Positions 58,636-64,000 of a DNA stretch of 64,000 nt are shown one piece after another. Below the pieces are notes generated by a model. That model worked only from the letters and a program-made list of their open reading frames with translations. It was not told the origin of the DNA and made no database searches. This DNA is from Ferdinandcohnia sp047238305 (lineage in GTDB: Bacteria; Bacillota; Bacilli; Bacillales; Bacillaceae_L). Numbering within the stretch: the stretch's first letter is position 1; each line of letters opens with the position of its first letter. The stretch spans positions 1,240,001 to 1,304,000 of the forward strand of contig NZ_JBDFMO010000001.1 in NCBI RefSeq assembly GCF_047238305.1, read 5' to 3'. The translations under genes were made by a program, and so were the position numbers.

Positions 58636-59463
58636 ATGGAATTATGGTTTACGGAGAAACAAACAAAAAGCTTTGGGATCACAGCGAAAATTAAACAAAC
58701 CTTACATACAGAACAAACGGAGTTTCAAAAGCTTGATATGATAGAAACTGAGGAATTTGGCAACATGCTTGTTCTTGACGGCATGGTGATGACCACTCAA
58801 GTGGACGAGTTCGTGTACCACGAGATGGTAGCGCATGTACCTCTATTTACTCACCCAAATCCTGAGAACGTACTAGTCGTTGGAGGCGGTGACGGTGGAG
58901 TAATCCGCGAAGTGTTAAAGCACCCAAGTGTGAAAAAAGCGACGCTAGTTGATATTGACGGAAAAGTAATTGAGTACTCTAAGAAATACCTTCCTGAAAT
59001 TGCGGGTAAGCTGGAAGACCCACGTGTAGAAGTGAAGGTTGGCGATGGATTTATGCATATTGCCGAGAGTGAGAACGAGTATGACGTCATCTTGGTTGAC
59101 TCCACTGAGCCTGTAGGTCCAGCGGTAAATCTGTTCACAAAAGGCTTTTATGCGGGAATTTCAAAGGCATTAAAAGAAGACGGTGTATTTGTGGCACAAA
59201 CAGACAACCCTTGGTTTACTCCAGACTTAATCCGGAATGTACAACGCGACGTAAAAGAAATCTTCCCAATCACACGTCTTTATCTTGCGAATATCCCAAC
59301 ATACCCAAGTGGTCTATGGACATTCACAATCGGTTCGAAAAAATACGATCCATTAGAAGTAAGCGACGACCGCTTCCATGAGATCGAAACAAAATACTAT
59401 ACAAAAGAAATCCATAAAGCAGCGTTTGTATTGCCTAAATTTGTTGCTGACTTAACGAAATAA
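58636..59463 (+). CDS. speE: spermidine synthase (polyamine aminopropyltransferase)
   Basis: SpeE transfers an aminopropyl group from decarboxylated SAM to putrescine. The 275-residue product shows LDGMVMTTQVDEFVYHEMVAHVP near residue 49, the nucleotide-binding VVGGGDGGVIREVLKH near 82 and the catalytic-region DVILVDSTEPVGPA near 153. The start is ATG 58636, with GAAAGGA 10 bases upstream; a longer open frame starting at 58459 runs through the MITE-like element and is rejected. The speB gene follows after 14 bases, the B. subtilis order. Confidence 0.94.
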   Translation: MELWFTEKQTKSFGITAKIKQTLHTEQTEFQKLDMIETEEFGNMLVLDGMVMTTQVDEFVYHEMVAHVPLFTHPNPENVLVVGGGDGGVIREVLKHPSVKKATLVDIDGKVIEYSKKYLPEIAGKLEDPRVEVKVGDGFMHIAESENEYDVILVDSTEPVGPAVNLFTKGFYAGISKALKEDGVFVAQTDNPWFTPDLIRNVQRDVKEIFPITRLYLANIPTYPSGLWTFTIGSKKYDPLEVSDDRFHEIETKYYTKEIHKAAFVLPKFVADLTK

Positions 59464-59477
59464 TTGGGGGATGTTCG

Positions 59478-60359
59478 ATGAGATTTGATGAAGCTTATTC
59501 TGGAAATGTGTTTATCAAAAGCCATCCTAATTTTGAGGAGAGCGAAGCCGTCATTTATGGCATGCCAATGGACTGGACAGTAAGCTACCGACCAGGCTCT
59601 CGTTTTGGCCCTAGCCGAATTCGCGAGGTATCAATTGGACTTGAGGAATATAGTCCATACCTTGATAAAGAGCTGGATGAAGTGAAATATTATGATGCGG
59701 GCGATATTCCATTGCCGTTTGGAAATCCACAGCGCAGCATTGATATGATTGAGGATTTTGTGGATCAAGTATTGGCTGCTGGAAAATATCCACTTGGCAT
59801 GGGCGGCGAGCATCTCGTATCGTGGCCGGTGATGAAGGCTGTTTATAAAAAGTACCCAGATCTTGCGATAATCCATATGGATGCTCATACTGATTTGCGT
59901 GAAAATTACGAGGGAGAGGCACTTTCTCATTCAACACCCATTCGTAAAATTGCAGAGTTGATTGGACCGGAAAATGTCTTTTCATTCGGTATTCGCTCAG
60001 GGATGAAGGAAGAGTTCCAATGGGCAAAGGAAAACGGCATGCATATTTCGAAGTTTGAAGTGCTTGAGCCGCTGAAAAAGATTCTTCCAAAGCTAGCGGG
60101 TCGTCCTGTGTATGTAACGATTGATATTGATGTATTGGATCCTGCACATGCACCTGGAACAGGTACAGTGGATGCTGGTGGAATTACGTCTAAGGAATTA
60201 TTAGGTGCCATTCACGAAATTGCGAAATCTGATATCCGAGTAGTTGGTTCAGACTTGGTGGAGGTTGCACCAATTTATGATGCTTCTGAGCAAACAGCGA
60301 ATACAGCAAGTAAGCTGATTCGTGAGATGATTTTAGGGTGGATCTCAAAAAATAAATAA
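59478..60359 (+). CDS. speB: agmatinase
   Basis: SpeB hydrolyses agmatine to putrescine and urea, feeding SpeE. The 293-residue product is a ureohydrolase with both manganese-binding signatures: GGEHLVSWPV near residue 112, MDAHTDLRENYEG near 134, and TIDIDVLDPAHAPGTGTVDAGG near 215. GGGGGA precedes the ATG. It is co-transcribed with speE, and two consecutive hairpins follow. Confidence 0.95.
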   Translation: MRFDEAYSGNVFIKSHPNFEESEAVIYGMPMDWTVSYRPGSRFGPSRIREVSIGLEEYSPYLDKELDEVKYYDAGDIPLPFGNPQRSIDMIEDFVDQVLAAGKYPLGMGGEHLVSWPVMKAVYKKYPDLAIIHMDAHTDLRENYEGEALSHSTPIRKIAELIGPENVFSFGIRSGMKEEFQWAKENGMHISKFEVLEPLKKILPKLAGRPVYVTIDIDVLDPAHAPGTGTVDAGGITSKELLGAIHEIAKSDIRVVGSDLVEVAPIYDASEQTANTASKLIREMILGWISKNK

Positions 60360-60363
60360 ACAA

Positions 60364-60436
60364 AAGGGTCATGGATTCCAAATAGGAGTACATGACTTTT
60401 TTGCTGATTAGAACTCCTCAAATGGGGAGTTTTTCT
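60364..60436 (+). terminator. double terminator beyond speB
   Basis: GGTCATG / CATGACTTTTTT at 60366-60402 has a wide loop; a second hairpin, AACTCC / GGGAGTTTTTC at 60413-60436, follows directly. Confidence 0.8.
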
Positions 60437-60439
60437 AAT

Positions 60440-60455
60440 TTTGACGGTGGTCAAA
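60440..60455. promoter_or_regulatory. Fnr-like palindrome 1
   Basis: TTTGACGGTGGTCAAA: six-base arms TTTGAC/GTCAAA around four bases, the geometry of Crp/Fnr-family sites of the TTGAT-N4-ATCAA class. The same arms with the same spacing recur at 60632. Confidence 0.55.
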
Positions 60456-60479
60456 TATTTTAGCTTTTGTACTTCTTAA

Positions 60480-60629
60480 GGGGTCCTCATGGGAACTGTC
60501 TACCTAGCATCAGGAATGTTCATCCATGAAGCAAGCGTCCTGCTTGTAATCCTGAATGCCATGAGGTTAATGGGCTTCAATCGCAAAACAATGAATAAGG
60601 AACACGGATTGAAAATCGTAACTGCCTAA
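60480..60629 (+). pseudogene. C-terminal remnant of a metal-transporting P-type ATPase
   Basis: The open stretch after a stop at 60477 reads MGTVYLASGMFIHEASVLL, then VILNAMRLMGFNRKTMNKE, and stops at 60627-60629. The HEASVLLVILNAMRLM part matches the final membrane helix of heavy-metal P1B-type ATPases such as ZosA or CadA. Nothing upstream in any frame continues the family, so only the last 50 or so codons remain. Fnr-like boxes lie on both sides. An independent small gene starting at ATG 60489 is possible, but there is no good ribosome binding site. Confidence 0.6.
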
Positions 60630-60631
60630 AA

Positions 60632-60647
60632 TTTGACCTAGGTCAAA
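60632..60647 (+). promoter_or_regulatory. Fnr-like palindrome 2, in class II position
   Basis: TTTGACCTAGGTCAAA is a perfect 16-base palindrome centred at 60639.5. A -10-like TACAAT lies at 60669-60674, placing a start near 60681 so that the box is centred at -41.5, the standard position for activation by Crp/Fnr proteins. Confidence 0.65.
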
Positions 60648-60680
60648 GAAGGTCATGAAAAACCACCTTACAATAATAAT

Positions 60681-60794
60681 AGAAATGTTCGGAATTAAAT
60701 GTAGCCTTTACCTTACCATTGAAAAACTTGGTTACAAAGTATTACATTAATAATGAAACGGGCAAGCGACCTTAAGCTTGTCCGTTTTGTTTTT
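60681..60794 (+). ncRNA. candidate small RNA controlled by an Fnr-like box
   Basis: The stretch from the predicted start to the terminator is about 114 bases. It ends in AAACGGGCAAG / CTTGTCCGTTT (60756-60787) plus TTGTTTTT, a standard intrinsic terminator. No gene with a ribosome binding site lies inside; a 21-codon frame at 60685 has none. The transcript is predicted, not shown. Confidence 0.45.
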
Positions 60795-60904
60795 GCGTGA
60801 CCAAAGCCCGATGTGAAATATATTTTAACAATTATGACAATTCTTTCGGAGTAGTGAATATAATACTTTTGAATTACATTTTTACCTGAAAAAGGAGGAA
60901 TACG

Positions 60905-61282
60905 ATGGTTGGGATTCGCTTTTTAAAAATGGCGGCATTGTATTTTGTGATTGGTGTTCTTATCGGGATGGGTATGTCAATGTCACACACGTACACCTTA
61001 ACAGGAGTTCACGTTCATATTAACTTACTTGGTTGGGCATCTATGGGGCTTGCAGGAATTGTCTATTATTTATTCCCGCAGGCTGGAGAATCAAAGCTTG
61101 GAAAGATTCACTTTTGGCTTCATAACATTGGCTTACCGGTGATGATGATTGGACTCACGATGTTATTGCTCGGTAACCCAGCGGTCGAACCTGCTATTGC
61201 GGTCGGCGGTACGGTTACAACCCTCGCGATCATCCTATTTGCTATTAATATCTTCATGAACGTCAAAGTCACCAAACAATAA
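60905..61282 (+). CDS. mini heme-copper-oxidase/NorB-like membrane protein
   Basis: A 125-residue protein with four transmembrane segments. HVHINLLGWASMGLAGIVYYLFP near residues 37-59 and HFWLHNIGLPVMMIG near 70-84 are like the helices of heme-copper oxidase subunit I and NO reductase NorB that carry haem and copper ligands, but the protein is a quarter of their length. Such stand-alone proteins are known in Bacillus and are often labelled cytochrome-c oxidase; their role is not clear. AAGGAGG precedes the ATG, and a promoter-like TGACAA-18-TATAAT lies at 60835-60864. Confidence 0.72.
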   Translation: MVGIRFLKMAALYFVIGVLIGMGMSMSHTYTLTGVHVHINLLGWASMGLAGIVYYLFPQAGESKLGKIHFWLHNIGLPVMMIGLTMLLLGNPAVEPAIAVGGTVTTLAIILFAINIFMNVKVTKQ

Positions 61283-61305
61283 TACCTTCATAAAACTCAC
61301 CGCTT

Positions 61306-61336
61306 ACTCGGCATCCGCCGAGTTTTCTTTTTTAAT
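61306..61336 (+). terminator. terminator of the mini oxidase-like gene
   Basis: ACTCGGC / GCCGAGT with an ATCC loop, followed by TTTCTTTTTT. Confidence 0.9.
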
Positions 61337-61399
61337 TTGAAATCCCCTCACAAAATGCCGTATACTAGTAAAGTTAACGACTTATAGGGATGTGTAAAA

Positions 61400-61831
61400 A
61401 TGAGTCAAGCAGGAGTACCGATTGACCTCAAATTTGTAACCGAAATTAAAGACGGCAAGCGGAAAGAAAACGTTGCTTTTGACGCAAATGGTCTATACTA
61501 CATAAAGGGCAACAATACATACTTGCAGTTTGATGAAAAGCAAGAAGCAGGGACGGTTAAAACGGTCATCAAAATCTCGGAAAAAGAGGTTCTCATCCTT
61601 CGTTCCGGACAGGTGAAAATGAGGCAGGTTTACCGAAAGAATGAAACCACAAACGGCTCATTTCAAAATCAGATCGGAACTTTTAACCTCACAGCTAAGA
61701 CGAATAATATCGAATACAAGTGGTACAAAAACTCTCGAAAAGGGACGTTGTTTTTAGCATATGAACTTTCACTTCACGGTGAAAAGTCTGGATTACATAA
61801 AATAACCATTACATTTAAGGAGCGAAACTAG
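61400..61831 (+). CDS. ywiB: YwiB (DUF1934) beta-barrel protein
   Basis: A 143-residue protein of the DUF1934 family (B. subtilis YwiB), a calycin-like beta barrel. It has alternating strands throughout, with VLILRSGQVKMRQVYRKNETTNGSFQNQIGTF near residues 69-100 as the best conserved part. The role is unknown. The stop codon is immediately followed by the argS start, so the two genes are translationally coupled, the same arrangement as in many Bacillales. Confidence 0.9.
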   Translation: MSQAGVPIDLKFVTEIKDGKRKENVAFDANGLYYIKGNNTYLQFDEKQEAGTVKTVIKISEKEVLILRSGQVKMRQVYRKNETTNGSFQNQIGTFNLTAKTNNIEYKWYKNSRKGTLFLAYELSLHGEKSGLHKITITFKERN

Positions 61832-63502
61832 ATGAATGTTGTTGATCAAGTAAAAGAACGTTTGAAAGCGGAAGTTAAAGACGCAGTTTTAAAGGCTGGA
61901 CTAGCTACAGAAGAACAAATTCCTGAAGTAGTATTAGAACTTCCAAAGGATAAGGCACACGGAGACTATGCGACAAACATGGCAATGCAGCTTGCTCGCG
62001 TGGCGAAAAAGGCACCTCGTATGATTGCCGAAGACATCGTGGCAAACTTCGATAAATCAAAGGCATCTATCGAAAAAATTGAAATCGCAGGACCAGGGTT
62101 TATCAATTTTTATATGAACAATTCTTATTTAACAGACTTAATTCCGGCCATTTTAACAGCTGGTGAGGCGTACGGTGAAACAACAGTAGGCAACAAGCAA
62201 AAGGTTCAGGTGGAGTTTGTTTCAGCAAACCCAACAGGTGATTTGCACCTTGGACATGCTCGTGGAGCAGCGGTGGGTGATTCATTAAGTAATATTTTAC
62301 AAAAAGCGGGCTATGATGTATCCCGTGAATATTACATCAATGATGCTGGTAACCAAATTAACAATTTAGCGAAGTCTGTTGAGGCGCGCTATATGCAAGC
62401 ACTTGGCAAGGATGCCGAGATGCCTGAGGACGGCTATCATGGCCAAGATATCGTGGGAATCGGAAAGCAACTTGCTGAAGAATTTGGCGATAAATATGTC
62501 AATGTGGATGAAAAAGAGCGCTTCGACTTTTTCCGAGAATATGGCTTGAAATATGAAATGAAAAAGCTGAAAAAGGACTTAGAAGAGTATCGCGTTCGAT
62601 TTGATGTATGGTATTCAGAGACTTCTCTTTACCATAACGGTAAAATCGATCGAGCTCTTAATGCGCTGCGCGAAGCAGGTCATATTTATGAAGAAGATGG
62701 CGCGACATGGTTCCGTTCCACAACATTTGGCGACGACAAAGACCGCGTTCTGATTAAAAATGACGGATCATATACGTATTTAACACCGGACATCGCCTAC
62801 CACCAAGATAAGCTTGATCGTGGCTTCGAAAAATTAATCAACGTTTGGGGTGCCGACCATCACGGCTATATCCCACGTATGAAGGCTGCGATTCAGGCAT
62901 TGGGCTATGATAAGGACACACTAGAGGTTGAAATTATTCAGCTCGTTCACCTCTTTAAAAATGGCGAAAAAATGAAGATGAGTAAACGTACAGGTAAGGC
63001 TGTTACGATGCGTGACTTGATTGAAGAGGTTGGCTTAGATGCCGTTCGTTACTTCTTTGCGATGAGAAGCTCTGATACACATCTTGATTTTGACCTTGAT
63101 TTAGCAGTATCTCAATCAAATGAGAATCCTGTGTACTATGCCCAGTATGCACACGCACGTATTTGTAGCATGCTGCGCTCTGGAGATGAAATGAATATTG
63201 CGTTAGACGGAAGCTATGCGCTTGAGCATATCAATTCTGAAAAAGAAGTTGATCTCTTGAAAAAACTAGGTGAGTTCCCAGCAGCTGTAACAGAAGCAGC
63301 TGAAAAGCGGATTCCACATCGCATCACAAATTATGTCAATGAACTAGCAGCGGCACTTCATAGCTTCTACAACGCCGAGAAAGTGCTCGACCAAGACAAT
63401 TTGGAAAAAACAAAAGCACGTCTTGCGCTAATGAAGGCAGTCCAAATTACGTTGCAGAATTCATTAAAATTAATCGGTGTATCTGCACCGGAGAAAATGT
63501 AA
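61832..63502 (+). CDS. argS: arginyl-tRNA synthetase
   Basis: ArgS charges tRNA-Arg. The 556-residue class I synthetase has an N-terminal Add1 domain (about 1-90), the HIGH-type motif HLGHARG near residue 136, the KMSKS-type motif MKMSKRTGK near 381, and a C-terminal helical anticodon-binding domain ending in QITLQNSLKLIGVSAPEKM. Length is normal for the Bacillus enzyme. GGAG precedes the ATG, which directly follows the ywiB stop. Confidence 0.97.
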   Translation: MNVVDQVKERLKAEVKDAVLKAGLATEEQIPEVVLELPKDKAHGDYATNMAMQLARVAKKAPRMIAEDIVANFDKSKASIEKIEIAGPGFINFYMNNSYLTDLIPAILTAGEAYGETTVGNKQKVQVEFVSANPTGDLHLGHARGAAVGDSLSNILQKAGYDVSREYYINDAGNQINNLAKSVEARYMQALGKDAEMPEDGYHGQDIVGIGKQLAEEFGDKYVNVDEKERFDFFREYGLKYEMKKLKKDLEEYRVRFDVWYSETSLYHNGKIDRALNALREAGHIYEEDGATWFRSTTFGDDKDRVLIKNDGSYTYLTPDIAYHQDKLDRGFEKLINVWGADHHGYIPRMKAAIQALGYDKDTLEVEIIQLVHLFKNGEKMKMSKRTGKAVTMRDLIEEVGLDAVRYFFAMRSSDTHLDFDLDLAVSQSNENPVYYAQYAHARICSMLRSGDEMNIALDGSYALEHINSEKEVDLLKKLGEFPAAVTEAAEKRIPHRITNYVNELAAALHSFYNAEKVLDQDNLEKTKARLALMKAVQITLQNSLKLIGVSAPEKM

Positions 63503-63511
63503 ATATCAAAA

Positions 63512-63534
63512 AGGCACCCGTGCTACGGGTGCCT
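63512..63534. terminator. hairpin between argS and the cls gene
   Basis: AGGCACCCGT / ACGGGTGCCT perfect 10-base stem with a GCT loop, shortly after argS and between converging genes; the T-run is short. Confidence 0.82.
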
Positions 63535-63541
63535 AATTTGT

Positions 63542-63583
63542 TAGTGGCAGTAAATCTGGAAGATAGTGGCATTATCCCGCGCC
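63542..63583. repeat. TAGTGGCAGTAAAT repeat, second locus
   Basis: TAGTGGCAGTAAATCTGGAA is followed by TAGTGGCATTATCCCGCGCC; the units and the GC-rich ending match the array at 40721-40808. Confidence 0.78.
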
Positions 63584-63589
63584 ATCCCC

Positions 63590-64000
63590 CTATAAAAAGT
63601 GCGAAATCCAGGTCGCGATTTTAATTTTGACCTTTTTTTCCGACTTCAATTCATTGATACGGTCACGTGTAAGCACATTTGATGTTGTAAAGTCCTCTTC
63701 CACAATCTTTTTAAGGTCCTTAATGACTTCCTTGTCATGGATATAGCAATTGATTTCATAATTCGAATAAAGACTTCGCTTATCAAAATTGGCGGTGCCG
63801 ATGTCACATAACTTGTCATCGATACAAATCACCTTTGCGTGGTAAAATCCTCTTGTATACATATTGAACTGAATGCCGATCTTTGACAGCTCGTCTAAAT
63901 ATGGAATGGCAGCTTCTTTTACAAAAGGATGGTCCGGTTTTTTTGGTAAAAGTACCCGAATCTTCACATTGCGTTTTTTAGCGGCAATCAATTCCTGTTT
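63590..64000 (-). CDS. cardiolipin synthase, 3' part only
   Basis: The frame is open to the right edge, so the N-terminal part lies beyond the window; the TTG at 63991 is not a start. The visible 136 residues contain the second HKD phospholipase-D motif, HAKVICIDDKLCDIGTANFDKRS, near the middle and the typical ending of cardiolipin synthases, which join two phosphatidylglycerol molecules. In B. subtilis ywiE lies in this place near argS, so this is probably its counterpart. Confidence 0.87.
   Translation of the reverse strand, partial: KQELIAAKKRNVKIRVLLPKKPDHPFVKEAAIPYLDELSKIGIQFNMYTRGFYHAKVICIDDKLCDIGTANFDKRSLYSNYEINCYIHDKEVIKDLKKIVEEDFTTSNVLTRDRINELKSEKKVKIKIATWISHFL

Overview
The window looks like a chromosomal segment of a spore-forming, low-GC member of the Bacillaceae. 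It carries spore genes (gerQ, cwlJ, rsfA, alpha/beta-type SASP), strong GGAGG-type ribosome binding sites, T-rich intrinsic terminators, and a gene order from about 33.3 kb onward that largely follows the B. subtilis hbs/ywd/ywf/ywg/ywh/ywi genes. No rRNA, tRNA, CRISPR array, prophage or complete transposase gene was seen.

Layout. 0-7.6 kb: a cell-wall amino-sugar salvage cluster (YesL-like protein, NamZ, MurQ, MurR, BadF-type sugar kinase, two double-GNAT proteins, a beta-lactamase-fold hydrolase). 7.6-8.2 kb: two abutting imperfect tandem arrays of 52-53 bp period. 8.3-10.5 kb: threonine degradation (kbl, tdh). 10.6-14.6 kb: cupin, Nudix, an M20 peptidase with an apparent AUU start, a small spore-type protein, DUF817 and DUF896. 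14.6-17.5 kb: yhgE and its TetR regulator, with matching 23-bp operators. 17.6-25.5 kb: an alpha-glucoside importer, LacI regulator and two GH13 glucosidases. 25.5-32.6 kb: a second sugar ABC importer beside a membrane sugar-binding protein, a YesM-type kinase and a YesN-type regulator. 32.6-34.3 kb: small spore genes and hbs. 34.4-36.8 kb: 5-oxoprolinase (pxpBAC). 36.8-43.5 kb: ywdK, gerQ, cwlJ, hemQ, pta, a MarR gene with two CarD-like paralogues, lipL. 43.9-46.6 kb: an orphan pair of Opp-type permeases. 46.6-58.2 kb: rsfA, DUF1450, ywfO, ywgA, a purine permease, hypotheticals, ywhB, ywhC, ywhD, pbpG. 58.6-64 kb: speE, speB, an ATPase remnant with Fnr-like boxes and a candidate small RNA, a mini heme-copper-oxidase-like protein, ywiB, argS and the 3' part of a cardiolipin synthase gene.

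How the genes work together. The first cluster should import and dismantle muropeptide sugars inside the cell, with a kinase in place of PTS phosphorylation. The two sugar ABC systems each have a lipoprotein and two permeases but no ATPase, so they probably share an MsmX-type ATPase encoded elsewhere; cre-like sites suggest catabolite repression. SpeE and SpeB form the polyamine route; GerQ and CwlJ act together in spore germination; HemQ and Pta are metabolic genes.

Most striking: (1) a MarR regulator and two tandem CarD-like genes whose promoters share palindromic operators at the -35 box, with a second operator 46 bp downstream in each case; (2) an Fnr-like palindrome placed 41.5 bp before a predicted start and followed by a terminator, suggesting a regulated small RNA; (3) several unrelated imperfect tandem arrays, each just beyond an operon terminator; (4) orphan Opp-type permeases, one carrying an extra extracytoplasmic domain. 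Everything here was read by eye; no alignment or database search was run.
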